NCBI RefSeq assembly: GCF_032925565.1
Contig: NZ_CP136708.1
Coordinates: 806,001-870,000 of the forward strand
Source of the DNA: Alteromonas sp. CI.11.F.A3
Lineage (GTDB): Bacteria > Pseudomonadota > Gammaproteobacteria > Enterobacterales > Alteromonadaceae
Length of the DNA: 64,000 bases
Direction: 5' to 3'
Position numbers and translations under genes: made by a program. Below, piece by piece: positions 1 through 9,600 of this stretch. The notes under the pieces were generated by a model. That model was not told where the DNA came from and made no database searches. It saw nothing but the letters and a program-made list of their open reading frames with translations. Numbering within the stretch: the stretch's first letter is position 1; each line of letters opens with the position of its first letter.

Positions 1-1
1 A

Positions 2-1726
2 AATGCCAGTTACAACTGTATTGACCGCCACCTAGCAGACAATGCAGACAAAGTGGCTATTCATTGGGAAGGTGACTCTCCTGACCAAAGCCAAGATATT
101 ACGTTTCAAGAAGTGCATGATGAAGTCTGTAAATTAGCTAACGCACTTAAATCACTTGGTGTGGCTAAAGGCGACAGGGTCGCTATTTATATGCCAATGG
201 TGCCCGACGCTGCTTACGCTATGCTGGCGTGCGCCCGTATTGGTGCTATTCACTCTGTTATTTTTGGTGGCTTTTCGCCGAACGCGATTGCCGATCGTAT
301 TAACGACAGCGATGCAAAGGTGGTTATTACCGCCGATGAAGGCCGCCGAGCAGGTCGTTCTGTGCCTTTGAAAGCCAATGTAGATAAGGCACTATCAAAA
401 GGTGCTTGCCCATCCATTACTCATGTCATCGTTAAAAAGGTGACTGGCGAAGATGTAGCTTGGAACGACAGTCACGATGTCTGGTGGGATGAGCTAGTCG
501 CAGATTGCTCTACTGAATGTGAGCCTGAAGTGATGAACGCGGAAGACCCACTCTTTATCTTGTATACATCAGGCTCAACAGGCACTCCTAAGGGCGTAGT
601 GCATACTACCGGTGGTTATTTGCTGTATACCGCTATGACCTTCAAATATGCCTTTGATTATCAAGAAAATGATATTTACTGGTGTACTGCCGATGTCGGT
701 TGGATTACTGGGCACAGCTATATGGTGTACGGCCCTATGATCAACGGTGCATCTCAAGTGTTTTTCGAGGGTGTTCCTACTTATCCAGATGTGCGTCGTA
801 TCGCGCAGGTAGTAGAAAAATACAAAGTGAATAGTCTTTACACTGCACCCACTGCTATTCGCGCCTTGATGGCGCACGGTGACAAGCCAGCTGAGGGCTG
901 TGATCTTTCATCACTTCGTCTACTTGGTACGGTAGGTGAGCCTATTAATCCTGAAGCCTGGGAATGGTATCACCGAGTGATTGGGCAGAGCCGTTGTCCT
1001 ATTATGGATACATGGTGGCAGACTGAAACCGGTGGGCATATGATTACGCCATTGCCAGGGGCGACAGCACTTAAGCCTGGCTCTGCTACGCGGCCATTCT
1101 TTGGTATTCAGCCAGCACTGTTTGATGCTGAAGGCAACGAACTTGAAGGCGCAGCCGAAGGTAACCTTGTAATTAAAGATAGCTGGCCAAGTCAAGCTAG
1201 AACCGTGTATGGCGATCATCAACGCTTTATCAGTACCTACTTTAGTGCCTACAAAGGTGTATACTTCACCGGTGATGGTGCAAGGCGTGACGAAGATGGC
1301 TACTACTGGATCACTGGGCGTGTAGATGACGTGTTAAATGTATCCGGTCACCGCTTAGGCACGGCTGAAATTGAGAGCGCATTAGTGGCACATCCAAAAG
1401 TGGCCGAAGCGGCGGTAGTGGGCTTTCCTCATGATATTAAAGGGCAGGGTATTTATGTTTATGTTACCCCAATCGACGGTGTTGCCGTTGATGATGCGCT
1501 AACCACAGAGCTTAAAACCTGGGTTAGACAAGAGCTAAGTCCCATTGCGACACCTGATAAAATACAGTGGTCGGCTGGCCTACCTAAAACCCGTTCAGGT
1601 AAAATTATGCGTCGAATTTTGCGTAAGATTGCTGCGAACGAACATGAGCAACTTGGTGATATATCTACATTGGCGGATCCGTCAGTTGTTGATACACTCA
1701 TTAAGGAGCGATTAAACAAATCATAA
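2..1726 (+). CDS. acs: Acetyl-CoA synthetase (3' part, cut by left edge)
   Basis: Activates acetate to acetyl-CoA through acetyl-AMP in the cytoplasm. The frame is open to the window edge from base 2, and by comparison with the roughly 650-residue family about 80 N-terminal residues are missing; the GTG at 53 is internal, because recognisable Acs sequence (NCIDRHL) precedes it. Visible family motifs in order: the adenylation P-loop [11 protein letters not shown], the WWQTETGG substrate/nucleotide motif, [17 protein letters not shown] before the hinge, and the C-terminal [12 protein letters not shown] block whose lysine is the acetylation-regulated residue in characterised Acs enzymes. The next gene, a CrbR-like response regulator, starts 12 bp after the stop, so the two are probably cotranscribed. 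The family assignment is secure; the promoter lies outside the window. Confidence 0.97.
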   Translation, partial: NASYNCIDRHLADNADKVAIHWEGDSPDQSQDITFQEVHDEVCKLANALKSLGVAKGDRVAIYMPMVPDAAYAMLACARIGAIHSVIFGGFSPNAIADRINDSDAKVVITADEGRRAGRSVPLKANVDKALSKGACPSITHVIVKKVTGEDVAWNDSHDVWWDELVADCSTECEPEVMNAEDPLFILYTSGSTGTPKGVVHTTGGYLLYTAMTFKYAFDYQENDIYWCTADVGWITGHSYMVYGPMINGASQVFFEGVPTYPDVRRIAQVVEKYKVNSLYTAPTAIRALMAHGDKPAEGCDLSSLRLLGTVGEPINPEAWEWYHRVIGQSRCPIMDTWWQTETGGHMITPLPGATALKPGSATRPFFGIQPALFDAEGNELEGAAEGNLVIKDSWPSQARTVYGDHQRFISTYFSAYKGVYFTGDGARRDEDGYYWITGRVDDVLNVSGHRLGTAEIESALVAHPKVAEAAVVGFPHDIKGQGIYVYVTPIDGVAVDDALTTELKTWVRQELSPIATPDKIQWSAGLPKTRSGKIMRRILRKIAANEHEQLGDISTLADPSVVDTLIKERLNKS

Positions 1727-1737
1727 AGGATAATGCA

Positions 1738-2391
1738 ATGACAACCCTGTTAATTGCCGATGATCATCCGTTGTATCGGGATGCCTTAAGAGGCGCTTTG
1801 TCATTGTCTTTACCAGCGCTGACGCTATCAGAAGCTGGTGATTTAACATCGACAGTCGATATTCTCAATCGCGAGGATATCGACTTATTGCTGCTTGATT
1901 TACACATGCCGGGCAGCAACGACCTTTTCGGGTTAATTCATATTCGTAAACTGTTTCCTGACGTACCTGTTGCGGTAGTGTCTGGCACGGAAGATACCCA
2001 GCTAATATCAAAAATTATGAGTGCAGGGGCGCTGGGGTTCATCCCTAAAACTGCCAGCTCGGGTGATATTGCTAATGCGGTACAAGCTATTTTGGATGGG
2101 GATGTATGGCTGCCACCTAATTTAAGCGACAGCGTAGACGAAATTGATGAAGCGTTTTCGGAACTTGCGGATCATGTCGCTTCCCTTACGCCTTCACAAT
2201 ATAAAGTACTGTGTTTTATGCGAGACGGATTGCTCAACAAGCAAATTGGTTATAATTTGGATATTGCAGAAGCGACGGTGAAAGCCCACGTTACCGCGAT
2301 TTTCAAAAAGCTTGGTATTAATAACCGCACGCAAGCGGTATTAATAGCATCGCAATTAGAGCTTGAGCCACCTGCTACAAGTGATCACTAG
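1738..2391 (+). CDS. crbR: LuxR/NarL-family response regulator, CrbR-like
   Basis: A DNA-binding two-component response regulator of 217 residues. The receiver domain (about 1-120) shows the acidic pair D8/D9, phospho-acceptor D54 in LLLLDLHMPG, S82 and K104; the C-terminal LuxR helix-turn-helix (about 150-212) contains SLTPSQYKVLCFMRDG and NKQIGYNLDIAEATVKAHV. The ATG follows AAAGGA at good spacing. Position is the functional clue: it sits 12 bp behind acs, and an SLC5-fused hybrid kinase of the CrbS type is encoded at 6624-10076. In Vibrio and Pseudomonas the CrbS/CrbR pair (MxtR/ErdR in some species) activates acs and acetate use. Assignment as CrbR is by context and family. Its last 17 bases overlap the convergent gene at 2375. 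Confidence 0.8.
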   Translation: MTTLLIADDHPLYRDALRGALSLSLPALTLSEAGDLTSTVDILNREDIDLLLLDLHMPGSNDLFGLIHIRKLFPDVPVAVVSGTEDTQLISKIMSAGALGFIPKTASSGDIANAVQAILDGDVWLPPNLSDSVDEIDEAFSELADHVASLTPSQYKVLCFMRDGLLNKQIGYNLDIAEATVKAHVTAIFKKLGINNRTQAVLIASQLELEPPATSDH

Positions 2392-3346
2392 CATTCTTTA
2401 GTGATGGTTCAACCTGTTCGAGTACAGGCTTAGGGGTAAAATAAGTTAGGTAGTGTTTAAGTGCTGCCTTACTCTGTTCACTCAGCAGCGGATTTTCTAT
2501 TTTAATCACAGTACGTCCACGCATTAGCGCCATGCTCTCTTGGTAAACGGGCTGTGCCATCAATGTTTTCTGAAACTCACCGGACGCCAGCAAAATAGTC
2601 AGACCTTCACTAATTCGGTTTGCCAACGCTTCCTGATCTGACGCGACAAAGTAAAACAGTGCGCTTTCATAAGACACTAACAGGTGTGGTTCAATTTTCA
2701 GTGTGCTATCAGGCTGCTTATCCAATTCATATTGTATTTCCATTACGCTTCGTGGAAACATATCGGCAAAGCCCTCAGCCACAATTCGAAACGATGCTTG
2801 ATAGGTGGTTTCAAGTACGGGAATTTCATTGTGACGGAAAATACGCGTGTCAGGCCAGTCATAGCCTTGCACCGCGCGCATCGATTTTAAATTTTCAAAC
2901 GTTAGGGGGGCATCGAAGCGATTATCATCGGCACGAATAAGCATAATTCGCTTACCAAAAAATCCGCCCATAATAGGAATACGAATTGCGCGATGTTGTT
3001 TTTCTCTGTCAATAGAAGACACACTCCATGTGATATCTAACATGTCGTGTTCTAAGCTTCTTAATTGGCGCTCTTGAGCAACTTCCTGTTCGCTCACTTT
3101 TAACTCGAAGGTACCATATTTATCTTCAGTTACTTCCAATGCTTTGAACAATAATGTTTTAGCGTACGCGTATACAGGATCGCGACCAGGATGAACATTG
3201 GGAAGGCGCAACTGACTATGCTGCATAGCCGGTTTACTTTCCTTTTCCATACGAGGCGACTCGGTGCTTTCGCCTGCAAAACCCGATGGGGAGGATAAGC
3301 TACTTAGCAGTAAGAAAGTAGATATTAATAATTTACGGCTAATCAT
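2375..3346 (-). CDS. Periplasmic solute-binding-like protein (type II SBP fold)
   Basis: A secreted protein of about 323 residues resembling extracellular solute-binding proteins of the amino-acid (SBP_bac_3) kind. A signal peptide is clear: basic MISRKLL, a hydrophobic stretch, then SGFAGES. The ATG at 3346 has AGGA four bases upstream, while the in-frame ATG at 3358 has no ribosome site at usable distance. Phrases such as ITWSVSS, MGGFFGKRIMLI and YESALFYFVAS fit the two-lobed fold, but no permease or ATPase gene is nearby, so it is more likely an orphan binding or sensory protein than part of an ABC transporter. It is the last gene of a four-gene operon (rimK, aspartoacylase-like, retropepsin-like, this gene). 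Ligand unknown. Its 3' end overlaps crbR by 17 bases. Confidence 0.7.
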   Translation of the reverse strand: MISRKLLISTFLLLSSLSSPSGFAGESTESPRMEKESKPAMQHSQLRLPNVHPGRDPVYAYAKTLLFKALEVTEDKYGTFELKVSEQEVAQERQLRSLEHDMLDITWSVSSIDREKQHRAIRIPIMGGFFGKRIMLIRADDNRFDAPLTFENLKSMRAVQGYDWPDTRIFRHNEIPVLETTYQASFRIVAEGFADMFPRSVMEIQYELDKQPDSTLKIEPHLLVSYESALFYFVASDQEALANRISEGLTILLASGEFQKTLMAQPVYQESMALMRGRTVIKIENPLLSEQSKAALKHYLTYFTPKPVLEQVEPSLKNASDHL

Positions 3347-3369
3347 TTGTCCTATCATTGTTTCGACTA

Positions 3370-3804
3370 TTAATCCTTCCCTGTGAGTAAAAAGTCGTGC
3401 TCGGGATCAACTAAAAAATGGCCGCTCATGGCTTCTCTACCAAGTAACATAAGATACGTCATTTCAGAGCGGTCGGTTAAGGTTAATTGAATTTCCCATT
3501 GCACACTATCCATGATTATAGGCGTTACTATCACATAACGCTTCTCTCTTGTCGCGGTAGAGCTTTTAACTCGCTTTTTTGTTTCAACTTTGACTTCTCT
3601 TCTTACCACTCTATCTACATTATGAATATCAGGGTGGATATCGAAGCGTATCCACAATTCGTCATCTACCTCAAACTCTTCAATGTTATCTACATGCAAA
3701 GAGGAGGTTGCTGCGCCGGTATCAACTCGTACATTCAAATCGGTGATGGTAAACGCAGGTAGGTCGCACAACTCTACCGCTCCGATTACTTTTTTATCCG
3801 TCAT
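3370..3804 (-). CDS. RimB-type retropepsin-like protease (annotated family 'ATP-dependent zinc protease', PF05618)
   Basis: A small cytoplasmic protein of 144 residues with no signal peptide. It belongs to the family often labelled 'ATP-dependent zinc protease' and genetically linked to RimK. The diagnostic feature is VDTGAATSSLHV near residue 30: a DTGA motif like the active site of retroviral-type aspartic proteases, and the family has been reinterpreted as retropepsin-like. A second conserved stretch, LLGREAM near residue 120, matches the family's C-terminal core. In Pseudomonas, RimB is reported to act with RimK on poly-glutamate-modified substrates. Start ATG preceded by AAGG. It lies 13 bases downstream of the aspartoacylase-like gene, in the rimK operon. 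Family membership is firm; the exact cleavage reaction here is inferred. Confidence 0.82.
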   Translation of the reverse strand: MTDKKVIGAVELCDLPAFTITDLNVRVDTGAATSSLHVDNIEEFEVDDELWIRFDIHPDIHNVDRVVRREVKVETKKRVKSSTATREKRYVIVTPIIMDSVQWEIQLTLTDRSEMTYLMLLGREAMSGHFLVDPEHDFLLTGKD

Positions 3805-3817
3805 GTTACTACCTTAA

Positions 3818-4846
3818 TCAAGTATATTCTGTTTCACCTGGTAGCAGATTATCTTGTAATAATTCAACATGTTCTGCCACAGTGTCCGGTTGAGAGAAGT
3901 AGGCGATATGGTATACCGCTTCGCCTTCTTGAGTGAGAGGGATATTTTGCTTCCCAACCACCACACCTTCGGCTGGACTCTCGATACTGGCCAAATAGCC
4001 GCCGAAAGGGTCTGCTATAGTTGCCAGCTTATCGCCCTTGTTTACATGATCGCCTAACTGGGCTAAATGGGTAACAAAGCCACTTTCCGTTGCGCGTATC
4101 CAGCCGCTTTGGCGGGCAATAAAACGCTCTATATTGTGCCCTTTGCTACGACTCTTATTCAGCATACCTAAGTGACGCATGGTATTAATAATACCGCGAA
4201 GGCCCGCACGAATAGAAAACTCATCGTACCTAAGCGCTTGTCCTGCTTCATAGAGCAAAATTTTAACGCCACTCTCGCTAGCTGTTTCTCGCAGAGAACC
4301 TTCGCGCAGTTCAGCATTTAGCAACACGGGAACGCCAAACGCTTTTGCCATTTCAAGCACTTCAGGGTCGTCTAAATCGGCGCGAATTTGAGGTAAATTA
4401 CTGCGATGTATTGCACCGGTATGCAGGTCTATGCCTACATCGCACTTTTGCACAATTTCCTTTAAAAATAGGTTGGCTAGTCGACCGGCCAGCGAGCCTT
4501 TCTTACTACCAGGAAAGCTGCGGTTTAGGTCGCGGCGGTCGGGTAAATAACGCGACTGGTTCAACACGCCGTACACGTTCACCATGGGTACCGCGATAAG
4601 CGTACCTCTTAACCGTTCAATGGCCCGTGAGCGAATGAGTCGACCTACAATTTCAATACCATTAAGCTCATCACCGTGAATAGCTGCACTGACAAACATA
4701 GTAGGTCCAGGGCGTTTCCCTCGGGTTACGTAAACCGGAATACTCATGTTTGTTGCGGTGTATAAAGGGGGCATCTCCAACTCAATCTTGACCGATTCAC
4801 CGGGCGCAATACTCTGCCCACCAATGACTAAATTATCCACTGCCAC
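3818..4846 (-). CDS. Succinylglutamate desuccinylase/aspartoacylase-family hydrolase
   Basis: A 342-residue zinc-dependent M14-like amidohydrolase of the AstE/AspA family. Zinc ligands are recognisable in IHGDELNGIE (H and E, around residue 58) and in DLHTGAIHRSN (second His). The C-terminal ~80 residues (SGFVTHLAQLGDHVNKGDK onward) form the biotinyl-lipoyl-like beta domain common in the subfamily. The GTG start directly follows the TAA of rimK, which is tight translational coupling. AstE itself belongs to arginine catabolism, but no ast genes are present. Members next to RimK are thought to act on amide-linked N-acyl or glutamyl groups, so a role in removing or trimming RimK-added groups is a reasonable guess, not shown by the sequence. 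Confidence 0.85.
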   Translation of the reverse strand: MAVDNLVIGGQSIAPGESVKIELEMPPLYTATNMSIPVYVTRGKRPGPTMFVSAAIHGDELNGIEIVGRLIRSRAIERLRGTLIAVPMVNVYGVLNQSRYLPDRRDLNRSFPGSKKGSLAGRLANLFLKEIVQKCDVGIDLHTGAIHRSNLPQIRADLDDPEVLEMAKAFGVPVLLNAELREGSLRETASESGVKILLYEAGQALRYDEFSIRAGLRGIINTMRHLGMLNKSRSKGHNIERFIARQSGWIRATESGFVTHLAQLGDHVNKGDKLATIADPFGGYLASIESPAEGVVVGKQNIPLTQEGEAVYHIAYFSQPDTVAEHVELLQDNLLPGETEYT

Positions 4847-5752
4847 TTAGCCTTTACCTCGCGTCTTCGTTTTGTGCGGCTGCGCACTTTTTTCAATAAA
4901 TTCAATGATCATACCGGCGACATCTTTATTGGTGGCTTTTTCAATGCCCTCCAAACCAGGCGATGAATTTACTTCCATTACCACAGGCCCGTTGTTTGAA
5001 CGTAAAATATCGACACCACAACAGTTCAAGCCCATGGTCTTAGCTGCATCTACGGCAGTTTTTCGCTCCGCAGGGCTTAGTCTTACCAAGCTGGCTTGAC
5101 CGCCTCTATGCAAGTTAGAGCGAAACTCCCCCGGTGCTGCTTGGCGTTTCATTGCCGCAACCACTTTACCGCCTACTACAAAGCAGCGAATATCAGAACC
5201 GCCTGCCTCTTTAATAAATTCTTGCACTAAGATACTGGCATTTAGTCCCATGAAGGCTTCAATAATCGACTCCGCCGCTTTATGGGTATCGGCCAATACC
5301 ACACCAATACCTTGAGTACCCTCAAGCAGTTTAATGACCACGGGGGCGCCACCCACGGTTTTTATCACGTCTTCTATTTTATCTGGGTGGTGCGCAAAGC
5401 CAGTACGCGGCATGCCAATGCCCTTGCGTGACAGCAATTGCAAAGAGCGCAGCTTGTCTCTGGAGCGGCTAATTGCTACCGATTCATTCACACTGTATGT
5501 GCCCATCATTTCGAACTGGCGTACGACCGAGGTTCCGTAAAAGGTAACAGAAGCGCCTATGCGGGGAATAACCGCGTCGTAATAGGGTAGTTTATTGCCT
5601 TTGTAACGTACCGATGGACGAGCACTGGTTATATCCATATAGCAATGCATGGTGTCGATAACATCTACTTCGTGACCGCGTGCACGCCCAGCCTCTACTA
5701 AACGAGAAGTAGAATAGAGACGAGGGTTCCGGGATAAAATCGCTATGCGCAT
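4847..5752 (-). CDS. rimK: RimK-type alpha-L-glutamate ligase (ATP-grasp)
   Basis: ATP-grasp ligase of 301 residues. RimK adds glutamates to the C-terminus of ribosomal protein S6 and can also make free poly-alpha-glutamate. The start at 5752 ([15 protein letters not shown]) is chosen because it matches the length and N-terminus of E. coli RimK; the longer frame to 5812 adds 20 residues with no family support. ATP-grasp features: [15 protein letters not shown] (nucleotide loop), [16 protein letters not shown], and the Mg-binding C-terminal block [15 protein letters not shown]. It is the first gene of a leftward operon with an aspartoacylase-like hydrolase (adjacent stop/start), a retropepsin-like protease and a periplasmic binding-like protein. 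Promoter expected in 5753-5988, shared with the divergent mscS-like gene. Confidence 0.93.
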   Translation of the reverse strand: MRIAILSRNPRLYSTSRLVEAGRARGHEVDVIDTMHCYMDITSARPSVRYKGNKLPYYDAVIPRIGASVTFYGTSVVRQFEMMGTYSVNESVAISRSRDKLRSLQLLSRKGIGMPRTGFAHHPDKIEDVIKTVGGAPVVIKLLEGTQGIGVVLADTHKAAESIIEAFMGLNASILVQEFIKEAGGSDIRCFVVGGKVVAAMKRQAAPGEFRSNLHRGGQASLVRLSPAERKTAVDAAKTMGLNCCGVDILRSNNGPVVMEVNSSPGLEGIEKATNKDVAGMIIEFIEKSAQPHKTKTRGKG

Positions 5753-5807
5753 TGTAAATTGCCTGTGGTTATAAAGTGTGTTTAAAAATGAGTGCTGCTT
5801 AATCATT

Positions 5808-5880
5808 AGCACCTTTTATGGTGCATAGCCAGATTAGTCGGACTACAGCGGATTGGCGCGCATCATAAAGCACCTTTTAT
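5808..5880. repeat. Direct repeat AGCACCTTTTAT in divergent promoter region
   Basis: The 12-base sequence AGCACCTTTTAT occurs at 5808-5819 and again at 5869-5880, 61 bases apart, in the region between rimK and the mscS-like gene. It could be a paired regulator site or chance; no family match is claimed. Confidence 0.3.
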
Positions 5881-5974
5881 TAATGGTCTTACGAATTATT
5901 ATTGTGGTGGCGACAGTAATATCTGGATGAACTCAAAAACGTTACGCGATAGCATGGGGTAACATGAGGATATA

Positions 5975-5992
5975 ATGAGTTTTTTACTATGA
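5975..5992 (+). other. Possible five-codon upstream ORF overlapping the mscS-like start
   Basis: ATG AGT TTT TTA CTA TGA (MSFLL) begins at 5975 behind a good GAGG ribosome site, and its stop overlaps the ATGATG start of the next gene at 5989. The only strong ribosome site in this leader sits in front of the mini-ORF, so the downstream gene may be translated by coupling. It may also be coincidental. Confidence 0.3.
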
Positions 5993-6627
5993 TGCAGTGG
6001 TGGCAAGAGGTAGTGGTATGGCTAACGGCCTACCAATCAAACCTTATTTGGAGTGGGTTGGTTTTACTGTTTTATTTAGCAGCTTCAAGAAAAATCCTAC
6101 CCAAACTTGAAACCAATATCGAGAAAACTAAATTAAAGTCTACCAGTGCAATTAAGGGATTATTTGCCGCTAGGGTTATAGTGGCCACGGTATCGTTAGC
6201 TTTATTGCTGCTTGCATGGGGAATAGACTTCTCTGGCTTACTGGTATTATCAACCTCCATTATCACGGTAACTGGGGTAGCACTTTTCGCCAGCTGGTCA
6301 TTAATAAGTAATATTACCGCTTACTTTATACTGTTGACGAACGTTGCATATCGCCGAGGGAATTTTATTCGTATTCTCGATGGTGATAATTTTATAGAGG
6401 GTTACATTGCCGACTTAGGGCCATTTAGCACACGGTTGGTGACTTCTGAGCGCGAAACGCTAATGTACCCTAATAACCTTATTTTAACGCGCCCTGTGCT
6501 TATCAATCCGAAATCAACGTGGGGCACTATGGGTAAAGTAACCCCAACGACTGTGACGGGTAAAACGGAAGAAAAAACCGATAAGCCGACGAAAAAGAGC
6601 AGGGTGAAAAGCGACCCGCAAGTTTAG
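5989..6627 (+). CDS. Small MscS-family (mechanosensitive channel-like) membrane protein
   Basis: A 212-residue inner-membrane protein. Three hydrophobic segments precede the MscS core: about 20-36, 62-80 and 84-118, the last containing TGVALFASWSLISNITA, which corresponds to the pore-lining region. The beta domain follows (RRGNFIRILDGDNFIEGYI, then a segment ending MYPNNLI). The tail is charged and lysine-rich (KTEEKTDKPTKKSR). It is shorter than E. coli MscS (286) because the C-terminal alpha/beta vestibule is largely missing, so gating may differ. ATG at 5989 or 5992. Transcribed away from rimK; its last four bases overlap the convergent crbS stop. Likely role is osmotic release or mechanosensing, by family only. 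Confidence 0.8.
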   Translation: MMQWWQEVVVWLTAYQSNLIWSGLVLLFYLAASRKILPKLETNIEKTKLKSTSAIKGLFAARVIVATVSLALLLLAWGIDFSGLLVLSTSIITVTGVALFASWSLISNITAYFILLTNVAYRRGNFIRILDGDNFIEGYIADLGPFSTRLVTSERETLMYPNNLILTRPVLINPKSTWGTMGKVTPTTVTGKTEEKTDKPTKKSRVKSDPQV

Positions 6628-9600
6628 TCGCTATCGGTATAGTGTGACTCGCGAATGTGGCGAGTCATGCTTTGAAGTAACGCTCTTAGTTTTGCTGGCT
6701 TTAAGGGTTTAGATAGATAGTTAACTCCTTGCTCCTTACATTTAGCCACTAAATCTTCATCTGGCGTAGCTGTGATAAGCGCGGCGGGTAATATGGCATC
6801 AAGCTGGAACCTGATTTTATCTATCAAGGCTAAGCCGTTTTGCGTTTCATCGTGGCTTAATTGATAGTCCATCAATAATATCTGAGGGGACGTTTGCTCA
6901 ATTAGGGCTAGGGCTTCATCCCAAGACCCGGCTAACATCACTTTAACGCCCCAGCGAGCTAGCAACGTTTGCATTGCATCTAAGTTCTCCCGTTGGTCGT
7001 CTACACAAAGTACCTGCAATCCAGTGAAAGTTGTGTTTTTAGGCTTGGTTGTTGTACTTACTGCAGAACCTGGCTGGGCTTTTGGCAGGCTAAAAGTAAA
7101 GCAACTGCCTTTTTGCGGTGAGGACGATACGGTTATATCGCTACCCAATTGCTGACTTAACCTTCGTACCACGCCTAGTCCTAAGCCAATACCATGCTCT
7201 GCACTTTGATTAATGCGATAGAAATCACTAAAAATGTTATCTTTTTTATCTTCCGAAATACCAATTCCTGTGTCATAAACACGAAAAGAAACGGATGATT
7301 TGGTGGGCTTTATAACAAGTAGAACTTTGCCTTTTTGTGTGTACTTCACTGCATTTGACAGCAAATTTTGCATAATTCGATACAAGTAGGTTTTGTCAGC
7401 CATTACCCAAAGTGGTTTCACCCATACCCGCAATGAAAGGCCTTTTTCCTGTGCTCGCATTCTTATATCGTCAATAAGCGGGCTGAGAAGAGCTTGTACA
7501 TCTACGGGCTCGATGTCTGGTTTCATTTCACCTTGATCAAGGCGTGAAATGTCTAAAAGCGTACCGATAAGTGCCTCACTTGAGGTTACCGAATGGTGCA
7601 GCTTTTGAATGATTTCATGTACACCATTCGATAGCTCTTGTTCTTCTAGCGCTGAAATATACAACTTGGCGGCATTCAAAGGCTGAAGTACATCATGGCT
7701 GGCCAGTGCCAAGAAGCGCGTTTTACTGGCATTCGCATCTTCAGCCGCCTTTCTAGCCCTAATTAGTTCAGTTTCTGCACCAGAGCGCCGCTCTATTTCA
7801 AGCCGTAGTTCGGCGTTAATAGTATGCACCTCTTCGGTACGCCGCTTAATTCTGGCTTCTAAGTCGATATTTGATTCTTCAAGGGCCTGTTGAATCTCAA
7901 TGTGGTCGGTGATGTCATTAAAGCTGGTTACAAAGCCACCGCCTGGTAGGGGATTGCCCACCATTTCAATCACGCGGCCATCTTTTCGCTGACGTTTAAA
8001 TCGGTGGGGTGTACCAGAGCGCAAATGTTCCAAGCGCTTTTCTACTTCCGCTTCTACGTCCAGCTTGCCAAATTCCCCTTGTGATGCGTTGAACCGGATA
8101 AGTTTCTCTATGGGTATACCCACCGCAAGAAAATCCTCAGGGTAGGTATAAAGTGCTGCGTATCGCTTATTCCAAGCGACTAAATTTAAATGTTTATCGA
8201 CAACGCTAATACCTTGATCCATGTTTTCCAACGAGGTCAAAAGCGCGGTCATATTAAATTGCATGGCTTGTGTGGTGTCGTCGAAAAAGTTAATGACTTC
8301 CGTGAAGTCCATTTTCTTGCCACGCAATGCGCTGTCTAACAATACTTTGGCGCTAGATGCCCCTATAACACCGCCAAGCGCGCGCTCACAAAACGTAAGA
8401 AAGTCTTCATCGGGAGAAGCTTGGTGGTTCAACGTGCAGCTATTGTGATGCTGATATTGCTCAATAAGCTGTTCGCACCGACCTGTCCCCATGAAGGTCG
8501 ATAGTAGGGTAATAAGATCGGATACCGTTACATTGCTATTTGGCCCTTTAATGACACTATTTTTAACCACAGCGGGAGACACAAAAGCCTCGGCTTGAAT
8601 TCTGTCGATAAGCCGGTGCGGGGCAAACCATGAGAAAATAATGTACATCACGGTATTCGCGCCAAGGCTAATCATCGCGCCTTGGCTGATAAGTTCGTTA
8701 TTGGCAAATTGTGATGTTTGCTTTCCTACCAACGGGAATACTAACCACAATACCCAAAGTATTATTCCTACTAACAAGCCCGCGTAAACACCATGGGCAT
8801 GCGCACGCTTCCAATATAATCCACCGAGGATCGCTGGCATCAATTGAATCACCAATGAAAATGCAATAAGCCCAATTGAATGGAGCGAGCGACTACTGGT
8901 CATCTGTTGATGATACAAAAATGCCATTAGCAGTATGAAGCCAATAACAATACGTCTTATAAGGCGTATTTGCGCAGAGAAATCTTTCTTCTCAGAGTGG
9001 CTGCCACGAAACGCTAAATAGCGGGGCAAGATCACATCATTGGTTAACATGGTGCTTAAGGTTAGGGTTGCCACAATTATCATTGCAGTCGCAGCTGATA
9101 ACCCCCCAACAAATACAATGACTTGTAGCAAGGCTGAACCAGAGAACATAGCAAGAGACAGTACGTAAGAATCTGGCTCAACACTGGCACCAGCAAAAAT
9201 GGCTTTACCCGCAATAGCAATAATGGGGATAACTGCAGAAATAATGGCGAGATAAAGCGGGAACAACCATCGGGCTGTTTTTAAGTGTGAAAGGCTCAGG
9301 TTATCAATGACCGCCACATGGAATTGACGAGGCAGGCACACAATAGCAGCCGCGGCCATGATGGTTTGAGCGATAAAGTTGAACGAGCTAAATTGCGATA
9401 ATGCGGCAGTGTTCACAAAGGTCTCTAAAAAAGGGCCTGTTTCAGTTTGTCGCCATGCGCTATACCCCACAAACGCAACCAACACCAAGGCCAGCAACTT
9501 AATAGTGGACTCAAAGGCGATAGCGAGCATTAACCCTCTGCGGTACTCGGTTACATCGGCATGCTTAGTACCAAAATAAATCGCAAATATCGCAATAAAT

